DNA from: Candidatus Shapirobacteria bacterium
Lineage (GTDB): Bacteria > Patescibacteria > Microgenomatia > UBA12405
Direction of reading: 5' to 3'
Assembly: GCA_028710865.1 (NCBI GenBank)
Contig: JAQTUF010000002.1
Span: 62,001-126,000 of the forward strand
Length of the DNA: 64,000 nt
Made by a program: the position numbers and the translations under genes
Part shown: positions 45,830 to 53,769 of the stretch, piece after piece
Layout of the letters: each line of letters starts with the position of its first letter
How positions within the stretch are numbered: position 1 is the stretch's first letter
The notes under the pieces: generated by a model
What the model was told of the DNA's origin: nothing
Databases searched by the model: none
Seen by the model: only the letters and a program-made list of their open reading frames with translations

Positions 45830-46204
45830 TTAACTTCTCCCTCTAACAATCATTCCTAATATATTTTCCAGCTTTCCCAAAACCCCTCTTTTTTCTACTG
45901 ATATATTCTCTCGTCTTTCAAAATCAGCTTTATTTATAGCTTCCAATCCAATAAAAGCCACTTCTCGTTTAATAAGATCTTTATCTTCAATATATTTTAA
46001 CAGTTCCTTTCTCAACAAATCACTATTTCTACTATTTATTAAATTAGGAATAAGTTTATCATCGATCAATTTTTGCTTTTCAACCTCATCAACTCTAGGA
46101 TCTTTAATCAAAAAAACTAAATTATCTATATCATGTTCAACAACTAAACTAAAAGATGCTTTTTTCCTTTCTTTTTCTATTAAAAAATATTCATATTCCC
46201 TCAT
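45830..46204 (-). CDS. hypothetical protein
   Basis: A 124-residue, highly charged and helical protein without signal peptide or membrane helix. I recognise no family. Its ATG lies one base from the stop of the HtrA gene, so it is the distal gene of the minus-strand operon carrying the two exported proteases. It may be a cytoplasmic accessory protein. Confidence 0.6.
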   Translation of the reverse strand: MREYEYFLIEKERKKASFSLVVEHDIDNLVFLIKDPRVDEVEKQKLIDDKLIPNLINSRNSDLLRKELLKYIEDKDLIKREVAFIGLEAINKADFERRENISVEKRGVLGKLENILGMIVRGRS

Positions 46205-46205
46205 T

Positions 46206-47291
46206 TTATTCTTTCTTCTCTAAAATAACTTTTATTTCTGTCTCTTTTCCATCTCTAACATATTTTATTTTTACTTCATCTCCAATCTTTTTCTGACTTA
46301 TAACCTTAGCAATTGAAATTACTCCATCGTCAATAATTTTTTTTCCATCAATTTCTGTCACTACATCTCCTACCTTAATCCCTGCTTTCTCAGCTGGACT
46401 ATTCTCTGCCACTATTTGAATATAATTTCCAACAGGAATTTTATTTACTTTTGCCGCCTCCTTGGATACAACCTTATAAGCCACTCCTAAATATGGCCGA
46501 TCAAACTCCCCTGTATTTCTAAAGTTATTAACTGATGCTTTAATTAAATTAATTGGCAGAGCAAAACCAATACTTTGTCCATTTTGTGATACCGCCACAT
46601 TTACCCCAATTACTTTTCCACTTGAATCAAATAGTGGACCACCAGAATTACCAAGGTTGATTGCCGCGTCTGTTTGAATTACATCTTCCAATTTTTCTGA
46701 ATCTGTCCCTACTCCTGCAGTTATTCCTCTACCTAGCCCTGAAATTACCCCTTTAGTTACTGTTGATCTAAATTCTCCTAAAGCCGTCCCAATAGCAATT
46801 ACTGTTTGTCCCACTTTCAATTGATCTGAATCTCCTAAATCTATTGGTATTAAATCATTTTTATCAATTTTTAATATCGCCAAATCATTTATTGGATCCC
46901 GATAAATATTAACCACTTCAATTACTTCATCCTTACCAATAATTACTTTATATTTTGCCTCTAGATCCGAAACCACATGCTTATTAGTCACTATTAAACC
47001 GTCCGAACTAATAATAAAACCCGTCCCCACATCTTGTTCTATATTTTGCTTATTTAAACTAAAAATATTAGTAATATTTTTATTAATTGATATCGTCACC
47101 ACACTATTAGTTGCTTTTTCCACCACCCTAGTTACCACCGATTCTTCATCCACTATTTCTCGGGTTTTTTTAATATTAGGGTTTTTATCATCAAATTTCC
47201 TTTGAATTTTAATTCCAACTATAATTCCTCCACTCAAAATTAACATCCCTAAGATTATTATTAAAACTATTTTAATAGTTTTTTTATTCAT
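46206..47291 (-). CDS. HtrA/DegP-type serine protease with PDZ domain
   Basis: A 361-residue exported protease with an N-terminal anchor (about residues 6-28). The trypsin-like triad is His104 (TNKHVVSD), Asp135 (NDLAILK) and Ser215 (GNSGGPLF). A PDZ domain occupies about residues 270-360. Such proteases degrade misfolded envelope proteins. It overlaps the C-terminal processing protease gene by eight bases, so two envelope proteases come from one operon. Confidence 0.95.
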   Translation of the reverse strand: MNKKTIKIVLIIILGMLILSGGIIVGIKIQRKFDDKNPNIKKTREIVDEESVVTRVVEKATNSVVTISINKNITNIFSLNKQNIEQDVGTGFIISSDGLIVTNKHVVSDLEAKYKVIIGKDEVIEVVNIYRDPINDLAILKIDKNDLIPIDLGDSDQLKVGQTVIAIGTALGEFRSTVTKGVISGLGRGITAGVGTDSEKLEDVIQTDAAINLGNSGGPLFDSSGKVIGVNVAVSQNGQSIGFALPINLIKASVNNFRNTGEFDRPYLGVAYKVVSKEAAKVNKIPVGNYIQIVAENSPAEKAGIKVGDVVTEIDGKKIIDDGVISIAKVISQKKIGDEVKIKYVRDGKETEIKVILEKKE

Positions 47292-48480
47292 TCAATACTT
47301 CAATTGCTTTATTTAATTGCAAGTCTTCATTAGAATTTATATCATCACTATTTTTTACTTCTATATCGGGCATAATTCCTACATTATGAATATTTGCCCC
47401 ATTTGGTAACAACCATTTAGCTACAGTAATATGAAGACCACTTCCATCTGAAAAATCCTCTGGCTGTTGCACTGTTCCCTTACCAAAAGTTTTTTCTCCC
47501 ACCAATTTTCCCCGATTATAATCCTTCAATGCCCCAGCCAAAATTTCTGCTGCAGAAGCTGAACCTCCATTTACTAAAACCACCAATTTTTCATCTAATA
47601 ATTTATTTCTTGATTTATCCACCTTATATTCCTCAATTAAACCATTACTCGATTGCTGTTTTACTATTACTCCATCCTTTATAAAATCAGAAGCCACTAA
47701 CACACTTGCCTGTAGATAACCTCCAGGATTATTTCTCAAATCCAATACAATTCCTCCAAAATCACTTCCTTCTCCTTGTTTTATTTGATTAACTATCTCT
47801 GGCCATTCATCAAACAATTTTTCTGTAAATTTATTTAATTTTACCCAAGCAACTTTCTTATCATTTATTTTTTTCCATTCTAGTTCTACACTGGCCACTA
47901 CAATATTATCTCTCTTTAAAACCACATCATAAGCAGCCGCTTTACCCTCACGATACATATTTAAAGTAACTTCCGTGTCAATTTCACCTCTTATCAACTC
48001 AACTGCTTCACTTAAACTAATTCCAGTTGTATCTCGTTCTATATTTTTCTTTTTATCAGTAATTTTTAAAATCAAATCATTAGTCTTAATCCCTGCCTTT
48101 TCTGCTGGAGTTCCTGACAAAGTTGTCATCACTGCCAATGTCTTATCCTTATAACCTAAAGATATTCCTACTCCACCAAATTCACCAGTTAGATCCTCAT
48201 TAGAACTCTTATTTTCCTTAGGAGATAGAAATACCGTATAAGGATCATCTAACGATGCCACCATCCCCTTAATCGCCCCATATTCCATATCTTCCTTTTT
48301 AATTTTATCTTGATCTAAATAAATTTGAGACAATTTATCTTTCACTTTCCACATCAACGACAAATTTAATGGGTCTTTATTCACCACAATATAACCTTGA
48401 CCTATCCTAAAACTTATCAAAGATACTACCGAAAGTATGGCTAAACACAAAAAAATGTTTCTTATTTTTCTAAATTGCAT
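47284..48480 (-). CDS. C-terminal processing peptidase (S41)
   Basis: A 398-residue exported protease with an N-terminal anchor (about residues 7-27), a PDZ domain (about 100-190) and an S41 catalytic domain. The catalytic pair is Ser309 (NGGSASAAEI) and Lys334 (TFGKGTVQ), 25 residues apart as usual. It trims C-termini of envelope proteins. The start of htrA overlaps its end. It lies downstream of a barrel-sandwich protein gene. Confidence 0.95.
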   Translation of the reverse strand: MQFRKIRNIFLCLAILSVVSLISFRIGQGYIVVNKDPLNLSLMWKVKDKLSQIYLDQDKIKKEDMEYGAIKGMVASLDDPYTVFLSPKENKSSNEDLTGEFGGVGISLGYKDKTLAVMTTLSGTPAEKAGIKTNDLILKITDKKKNIERDTTGISLSEAVELIRGEIDTEVTLNMYREGKAAAYDVVLKRDNIVVASVELEWKKINDKKVAWVKLNKFTEKLFDEWPEIVNQIKQGEGSDFGGIVLDLRNNPGGYLQASVLVASDFIKDGVIVKQQSSNGLIEEYKVDKSRNKLLDEKLVVLVNGGSASAAEILAGALKDYNRGKLVGEKTFGKGTVQQPEDFSDGSGLHITVAKWLLPNGANIHNVGIMPDIEVKNSDDINSNEDLQLNKAIEVLNE

Positions 48481-48483
48481 TAT

Positions 48484-49230
48484 TTATTCTATCACTAATA
48501 ATAACCGTCCCAATCTCGAATTTAATAAAAACCTATATTCCCCATTTGAAAAGTTTTTAAATAATTCTTGCCAAATTTCATTACCTAAATAAATTACTGG
48601 CATTTTCGTTTTTAAATCATCATTTTTTAAACTTGTCACTATCCCAACCACTCCAACCACTTCAGCTTTTAATAAAAAAGATGAATCTAAATTATCAGTA
48701 AACAATATCTTATAATCCAATTGAGTTCCCAATTGATTAAATTGATTAATCAGTTTCACTTCTCCATTTCCCCAAACTTTTCCTTCTACCAATCCTTCAC
48801 CTTTAAACTCTTTAGCCCAAAAATCCAAGACAATTTTCCCTTCCTCAATTTTTGAAACCTTAGATCTAACTGGAGCCAAAACTTCCTTTTTTTCATTTTG
48901 TTTTATTTCAATTTTCAAATTTCCAAATTCATCAATTTCCAAAAAATCCCCACTTATTGGAAAACAAATCTTATTTGAAGAAAACAAACCACCAGTTTTA
49001 CAAATCAAATCACCTTCATTTACTTGTACTTTTCTAAACTTTTCATTTAAACCAACTAATTTTTCATTCCTTATTTTGCCAAAAATAGAAGAAAAATTAA
49101 ATGATTCTATTTTTTTAACTTCTGTTACTGCAATAGTTTGTTTTTCTTCTACTACATCATTCAATTTAACCAAAATCTTTGCTTCCAATGGTAGTTTCAT
49201 TACCCATTTAGCTTTGATTTTATTTTTCAT
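48484..49230 (-). CDS. hypothetical protein with lipoyl-like barrel-sandwich pattern
   Basis: A 248-residue protein, no signal peptide. The first half has a repeated beta pattern (ILVKLNDVVEEKQTIAV ... VQVNEGDLICKTGGLFSSNKICFPISGDFLEID) like biotinyl/lipoyl barrel-sandwich folds, without an attachment lysine I can identify. The second half ends with a conserved-looking beta region. It is the first gene of the protease operon. I cannot assign a function; it may be specific to this lineage. Confidence 0.6.
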   Translation of the reverse strand: MKNKIKAKWVMKLPLEAKILVKLNDVVEEKQTIAVTEVKKIESFNFSSIFGKIRNEKLVGLNEKFRKVQVNEGDLICKTGGLFSSNKICFPISGDFLEIDEFGNLKIEIKQNEKKEVLAPVRSKVSKIEEGKIVLDFWAKEFKGEGLVEGKVWGNGEVKLINQFNQLGTQLDYKILFTDNLDSSFLLKAEVVGVVGIVTSLKNDDLKTKMPVIYLGNEIWQELFKNFSNGEYRFLLNSRLGRLLLVIE

Positions 49231-49246
49231 GTCTATTTATTATAAC

Positions 49247-49281
49247 CAAAAAATCCTCCGAAGAAACATCGGAGGATTTCA
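49247..49281 (-). terminator. Rho-independent terminator after rpsR
   Basis: On the minus strand an 11-bp perfect stem (AAATCCTCCGA / TCGGAGGATTT), 7-base loop and T-run, 18 bases after the rpsR stop. It ends the rpsF-ssb-rpsR operon. Confidence 0.9.
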
Positions 49282-49298
49282 ATAAACCTTATTTAAAT

Positions 49299-49553
49299 CT
49301 ATTGTGTTACAAAAGGCAATAAAGCCAAATGTCTAGCTTGCTTAATAGCTCTTGCTAATTTTCTTTGATGTTTAGCACAAGTTCCACTATACATAGCTGC
49401 CAACATTCGACCACGAGGTGATAAAAATTCATAAAACTTCTCATAATCTTCCCATCTAGGAGAATTACCAGCCTTACAAAAAGAACAACCTCTTTCTTTC
49501 CCTCTTCTTTTAGCCATCAATAAATTATCTTTTCTACCTTTTTTCTTCATCAT
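49299..49553 (-). CDS. rpsR: ribosomal protein S18
   Basis: An 84-residue S18. The C-terminal ARAIKQARHLALLPF is diagnostic. Four possible zinc ligands are present (CSFC, then CAKH). An internal ATG at codon 13 (MAKRRGKERG) could be the true start; the longer form adds a basic N-terminus. It is the last gene of the conserved rpsF-ssb-rpsR operon. Confidence 0.95.
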   Translation of the reverse strand: MMKKKGRKDNLLMAKRRGKERGCSFCKAGNSPRWEDYEKFYEFLSPRGRMLAAMYSGTCAKHQRKLARAIKQARHLALLPFVTQ

Positions 49554-49562
49554 AAGCTTATA

Positions 49563-50174
49563 TTAAAAAGGCATTTCCTCACTTTTATCATCCTTATTTT
49601 TAACTTCTTCTTTATTTTCTTCTTTTTCAGTTGAGGTTACGTCAGCAGCAACAACTGGAGTTTCAATTTCTGAAGCTGGAGCTACATCATCAGTCTTTGG
49701 AGTATCATCAACAGGAGCTACATCAGTAGAAATATCATCTGGTATAACAATATCATCAATATTCCCATCAATTCCTTCTACATCTTGTTTAATTGATCCA
49801 TCCAAATCGGCTTCAGGAGCAGTATGATCTGCATTACCTTTATTATCCAAAATTATCATATCATCTATAATAATTTCAGTAATTTGTTTTCTATTATTTT
49901 CATTATCGGTAAACTCTCTATATTGAATTCGGCCATCAACATAAATTCTTCGACCTTTTGATAAAAGTTGGGAACAAAGCTCAGCTAATTTATTCCAAGC
50001 TACGATCCTATGAAATTGAGCATCTTCTTTTCGCTCACCCTGTTTGGTTACCCAAACTCTATTGGTGGCTAAACCAAAAGAAACCACCGCCATTCCACCT
50101 GGGGTGTATCTTAACTCTGGGTCACGAGTTAAATTACCAATTAACATTACCCTATTTAAACATCTACTAGGCAT
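49563..50174 (-). CDS. ssb: single-stranded DNA-binding protein
   Basis: A 203-residue SSB with an N-terminal OB-fold (NRVMLIGNLTRDPELRYTPGG, then RIVAWNKLAELC, GRRIYVDGRIQYR) and a long acidic, Thr/Val-rich disordered tail ending EEMPF, the acidic tip that binds partner proteins. It lies between rpsF and rpsR as in many bacteria. A hairpin separates its Shine-Dalgarno motif from its start codon. Confidence 0.95.
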   Translation of the reverse strand: MPSRCLNRVMLIGNLTRDPELRYTPGGMAVVSFGLATNRVWVTKQGERKEDAQFHRIVAWNKLAELCSQLLSKGRRIYVDGRIQYREFTDNENNRKQITEIIIDDMIILDNKGNADHTAPEADLDGSIKQDVEGIDGNIDDIVIPDDISTDVAPVDDTPKTDDVAPASEIETPVVAADVTSTEKEENKEEVKNKDDKSEEMPF

Positions 50175-50184
50175 AATTTATTTA

Positions 50185-50206
50185 TCCCGATAATCGGGAA
50201 TCCTCC
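50185..50206 (-). promoter_or_regulatory. Shine-Dalgarno plus hairpin in front of ssb
   Basis: On the minus strand GGAGGA (50206-50201) is followed by a 6-bp hairpin (TCCCGA / TCGGGA, 3-base loop, 50199-50185) and then ten bases to the ATG. The motif is 26 bases from the start codon, too far to work directly, but folding the hairpin shortens the gap to about 11. Confidence 0.5.
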
Positions 50207-50213
50207 ATATTCT

Positions 50214-50504
50214 TTAAACTTTTAATATTAAATAACGAATAATACTTGTTTCTCGATTTAATAAAACATTAAATTCACTTAATTTTAACGGATTAACACC
50301 AATTAAGTCCATTACCCAAAAATCACCTTTAGTGTTTTTTTCTATTTCATAGACTAATTCTTTAATCCCTAGATGATCTTTTTTATCAATTTTAACTTCT
50401 TTAGTTTCAAGCCAAGTAGAAACCTTTTTTAAAACCTTTTCTTTTTCTTCTACTTTGGGATCTAATACAATCACCAATTGATATTTATATGTTTTTTCTT
50501 TCAT
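50214..50504 (-). CDS. rpsF: ribosomal protein S6
   Basis: A 96-residue S6 (KYQLVIVLDPKVEEKEKV at the start, then IDKKDHLGIKELVYEI and IIRYLILKV at the end). The acidic C-terminal tail of E. coli S6 is missing. It is first in the rpsF-ssb-rpsR operon; S6 and S18 bind each other on the ribosome, and in other bacteria they regulate this operon. Confidence 0.93.
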   Translation of the reverse strand: MKEKTYKYQLVIVLDPKVEEKEKVLKKVSTWLETKEVKIDKKDHLGIKELVYEIEKNTKGDFWVMDLIGVNPLKLSEFNVLLNRETSIIRYLILKV

Positions 50505-50542
50505 GAGCTCAATAGATTAACATGTTCAGCCTAATTTTACAA

Positions 50543-51919
50543 TTATTTAATTTCTATTATTTTATAACTATTTTCTAGATCTTCAACTAGATAACCTTTT
50601 TCCTTTATTAAATCTCTCAATCGATCTGATTCTTCCCAATTCTTATTTTCACGAGCTTTCTTCCTCTCTTCTGCTATTGAAAATATTTCCTGTGGAATAT
50701 CTTCAATAATTCCAGTTTTATTTTTTAAATTTAAACCTAAAACCTCATCAAAGTCTAAAAGAGTTGCCCATTTATCTTTTGTATTTAAATCCGACTTCAT
50801 CATTTTCCAAACCACAGCCAAAGCCTCTGGCATTGCTAAATCATTAGAAATTTTTTCTATAAACTCTTTTTTAAATTCTTGATTAATTTCACCCAAATCA
50901 TCTATTTTATAACCTCGCAATTTATTTAAAGTCGTTTCAGCCGCTTTCAAATTTTCTAATGAAAATTCAATCCCTTTTCTATAATGTGATCCCAACACCA
51001 TCATTCTAAAAGCCATTGGATCAAATCCTTCTTTTTGTAAATCAAAAACAGTATAAAGTCCCCCACTCGACTTACTAATTTTTCCCCCTTTAAAAGTAAT
51101 AAATCCATTATGCATCCAAATATTAGCTGTATTATGACCAAAAGCTCCAAAAGCCTGAGCTACTTCATTAGTATGATGAACCGCTATATGATCCTCACCT
51201 CCAGTGTGAATATCAAAAATTTCCCCTAATAGTTTAGTCGACATAGCCGTACATTCTATATGCCACCCAGGAAAACCTTTTCCCCATGGTGACTCCCATT
51301 CCATTTGTCTTTTTTCATCTTTAGGACTAAATTTCCACAAAGCAAAATCAGTTGGATTTTTCTTTTCTTCATTTTTTTCTACTCTAGATCCTTCCCTTAA
51401 TTTGTCCAAATTTAAATTAGCAAATTTTCCATAATCTTTAAATTTTGAAGTATCAAAATAAACACCATCCGACGTTTTATAAGTAAATCCATCAACCTCT
51501 ATTTTTTTAATTAAATCAATTTGCTCTTGAATATTTTCAGTCGCCCGAGGCATTTTCCAAGGCATTTCGATATTTAACTCTTTTAAATTTTCTATAAATT
51601 CTAATTCATATTTTTTAGCCAAATCTTTAGCACTCAAACCTTCTTTTTCAGAGCCTTTTTCCATTTTATCAATCCCTTCATCAGCATCATCTGTCAAATG
51701 ACCCACATCAGTAATATTAACCACCTGTTTTGGTTCATAACCTAAAAATTTTAAACTTCTTACTAATATATCCCAACAAACATAAGCATACATGTTACCT
51801 ATATGAGGGCTAGAATAAACCGTTGGACCACAAGAATAAATCCCCACTTCATTTCCTTTAATTGGTTTAAACTCTTCTTTTTGTCTAGTCGCCGTATTGT
51901 ATAAAAAAACTTTTTGCAT
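50543..51919 (-). CDS. cysS: cysteinyl-tRNA synthetase
   Basis: A 458-residue class I synthetase from the ATG at 51919. The HIGH-like motif is SPHIGNMYAY, zinc ligands include CGPTVY and HIECTAM, and the KMSKS-like motif is GGKISKSSG. The C-terminal DALR-like and anticodon regions follow. The start is set by a TATAAT eight bases upstream; the earlier ATG at 51928 lies inside that box. Confidence 0.96.
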   Translation of the reverse strand: MQKVFLYNTATRQKEEFKPIKGNEVGIYSCGPTVYSSPHIGNMYAYVCWDILVRSLKFLGYEPKQVVNITDVGHLTDDADEGIDKMEKGSEKEGLSAKDLAKKYELEFIENLKELNIEMPWKMPRATENIQEQIDLIKKIEVDGFTYKTSDGVYFDTSKFKDYGKFANLNLDKLREGSRVEKNEEKKNPTDFALWKFSPKDEKRQMEWESPWGKGFPGWHIECTAMSTKLLGEIFDIHTGGEDHIAVHHTNEVAQAFGAFGHNTANIWMHNGFITFKGGKISKSSGGLYTVFDLQKEGFDPMAFRMMVLGSHYRKGIEFSLENLKAAETTLNKLRGYKIDDLGEINQEFKKEFIEKISNDLAMPEALAVVWKMMKSDLNTKDKWATLLDFDEVLGLNLKNKTGIIEDIPQEIFSIAEERKKARENKNWEESDRLRDLIKEKGYLVEDLENSYKIIEIK

Positions 51920-51927
51920 ACAAACCA

Positions 51928-51933
51928 ATTATA
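51928..51933 (-). promoter_or_regulatory. -10 box (TATAAT) of cysS
   Basis: On the minus strand a perfect TATAAT lies eight bases before the ATG at 51919, abutting the stop of the upstream gene. It implies a leaderless cysS mRNA. Confidence 0.55.
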
Positions 51934-52437
51934 TCAATTAACTTTTCCTTTAAATTCGCTTGTTGCTGACATTTGAGATTGATCCGGTTGCTGTTTCTTT
52001 TTATGACCAAAAGCACTGCCACGCGACTTCTTCTGTTTCGATGGATTGGTCGATTCCATCATTAATTCATTATTACTCTCAGCTATTTGTTGTGCCTCTA
52101 TCTCTTTTTGCTGTTTCTCCTTCTCAAAATATTTTTCCTTTTCTTCCTCCTCTCTTTCTTTTTCTTTTCTAATTTCTTCTATTTCTTTTTCTACATCCCG
52201 ACCTAAACCCATTTCTAATTTTATTTTTCTTATCTCCTCCTGTTTTTTAAAATCATCTTCATGTTTTTGTTGAGCAATTTCATCACTATTGATCCCCCCT
52301 TCTAATCCCAACAATTCTTTACCAGTAATTGTGCTTTCTAAAATTTTTTGACTTTCATCTCCTAATTTTTCTACTGTTTCTTCAACTATCTTTTTTAATC
52401 CCTTACCTACTCCTTTAATTATTTGATTCTGAACCAT
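51934..52437 (-). CDS. charged coiled-coil protein (DUF5660-like)
   Basis: A 167-residue soluble protein. Residues about 55-125 form a long coiled coil rich in Glu, Lys and Gln (EKEIEEIRKEKEREEEEKE). The C-terminus is Lys/Gln-rich with a short conserved-looking GSAFGHKKK. It resembles a small family seen mostly in Candidate Phyla Radiation genomes, known as DUF5660, though I assign it by pattern only. It lies between a deoxyribosyltransferase-like gene and cysS. Function unknown. Confidence 0.55.
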   Translation of the reverse strand: MVQNQIIKGVGKGLKKIVEETVEKLGDESQKILESTITGKELLGLEGGINSDEIAQQKHEDDFKKQEEIRKIKLEMGLGRDVEKEIEEIRKEKEREEEEKEKYFEKEKQQKEIEAQQIAESNNELMMESTNPSKQKKSRGSAFGHKKKQQPDQSQMSATSEFKGKVN

Positions 52438-52441
52438 AAAT

Positions 52442-52849
52442 TTATTTTAAATTTAAACCAAAAATATTTTTTAACCCATCAATATTCTCATATTTAAAAA
52501 CTTCTATTCCAGGACATCCAGAAATCATTGCCGATAATTTTTTACCATCAATAACCCGATAAATACAAATAACTCTTTTATTAAATTCTGTAGCTCTAGC
52601 TATCTCCATTCCCACCCCAAAACTAGGATTAGTAACCTCAGCTACTAAAACATCACAATTTTTAACCCAATCAATATCCCTCTTATAAATTTCCTGAGCA
52701 CTTATTGCTTCACCCATCTGCGATAAATTTTTATTTCCTATGTGTTCAGTTAATACATCACCAAAATTTTTTAATAATAAAATTATTTCTCCATATAAAT
52801 CACTATCATTTCTGCCACCAGTGATCGAACCTGCAAAATAAATTTTCAT
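52442..52849 (-). CDS. nucleoside 2-deoxyribosyltransferase-like protein
   Basis: A 135-residue protein from the ATG at 52849 (MKIYFAGSITGGRN). The pattern of FAGSI, then DVLVAEVTNPSFGVGMEIARA with a catalytic Glu in GMEIARA, matches the nucleoside 2-deoxyribosyltransferase or DNPH1 family, which cleave or swap nucleobases of deoxynucleosides or nucleotides. It could salvage or clear nucleotides. It is seven bases downstream of recR. Confidence 0.85.
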   Translation of the reverse strand: MKIYFAGSITGGRNDSDLYGEIILLLKNFGDVLTEHIGNKNLSQMGEAISAQEIYKRDIDWVKNCDVLVAEVTNPSFGVGMEIARATEFNKRVICIYRVIDGKKLSAMISGCPGIEVFKYENIDGLKNIFGLNLK

Positions 52850-52856
52850 ATATATA

Positions 52857-53480
52857 TTATATATCCCTTCTTCCATCCATAGCTCGGCTTAAAGTGGCTT
52901 GATCAGCATACTCCAAATCTGCTCCCATCGGCAAACCACTCCCAATGCGTGATAATTTTATTTTTAGTCCCTCTAATCTTTTCTTAATATGCAATGCTGT
53001 CACTTCTCCCTCCATTGTCGGATTTGTTGCAAGGATGACCTCAAGGTCATCCGCAGTCCCGCCACTGTGGGACAAAAAATTTTTTATCCGCTCAACTAAT
53101 TCATCTATTTTTAAATCTTCCGGACCCACATGCTCTAATGGATTTATAACTCCTCCTAACACATGATAAACTCCCTTAAAACCTCCCATATTTTCAATTG
53201 CCATCACATCAATAGCTCTTTCTACTACACAAATTTGCCCACGATTTCGCCTAGAATCATCACATATTGAACAAATATCTTGCTCACTTACCGAAAAACA
53301 CGTCTGACAAATTTTTATTTCCTCTTTCATTTTTATTAAACAATCTGACAATTCCTTTACATAAGTCTTTGGTGTATTTAATAAATAAAAAACTAATCTA
53401 GTTGCCCCTTTCGGACCAATTCCCGGCAATCTTTCAAAAGCAGCAATTAAATTTTTAATCCCTTTTGGAAATTCCGCCAT
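52857..53480 (-). CDS. recR: recombination mediator RecR
   Basis: A 207-residue protein from the ATG at 53480. Helix-hairpin-helix (FERLPGIGPKGATRLVFYLL), a four-cysteine zinc finger (CQTCFSVSEQDICSIC) and a Toprim domain (ICVVERAIDVMAIENMGGFKGVYHVLGG) are in the usual order. RecR helps load RecA at gaps. It follows ybaB by one base, the standard dnaX-ybaB-recR order. Confidence 0.96.
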   Translation of the reverse strand: MAEFPKGIKNLIAAFERLPGIGPKGATRLVFYLLNTPKTYVKELSDCLIKMKEEIKICQTCFSVSEQDICSICDDSRRNRGQICVVERAIDVMAIENMGGFKGVYHVLGGVINPLEHVGPEDLKIDELVERIKNFLSHSGGTADDLEVILATNPTMEGEVTALHIKKRLEGLKIKLSRIGSGLPMGADLEYADQATLSRAMDGRRDI

Positions 53481-53481
53481 A

Positions 53482-53730
53482 TTAAAACAAACCTTCAAGT
53501 CCACCCATATCCTTCATTCTTTTAGCTGCTGTTTCCTGAGACTTTTTCATCGCTTTATTAATAGTATCTATTAAGATTTTATTTTCTCCCCCATTTATCG
53601 ATAAAAACTTTATTTTTTGATCACCACTTACCACTATTTTAATTCCATTTTCTTCTATTTCCACCGTTTCTGCCTCTACTGCTTTTTTTAATTTATAAGC
53701 TTGAGCTAACATTTTTGCTTTATCAAACAT
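53482..53730 (-). CDS. ybaB: YbaB/EbfC nucleoid-associated protein
   Basis: An 82-residue DNA-binding protein (MFDKAKMLAQAYKLKKAVEAE at the start, then IKIVVSGDQKIKFLSING). It is shorter than the usual 100-110 residues at the C-terminus. It sits between dnaX and recR as in most bacteria. Confidence 0.9.
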   Translation of the reverse strand: MFDKAKMLAQAYKLKKAVEAETVEIEENGIKIVVSGDQKIKFLSINGGENKILIDTINKAMKKSQETAAKRMKDMGGLEGLF

Positions 53731-53769
53731 AATTTTATTTTTTAAAAAATAATCTAAGACTATTATATC

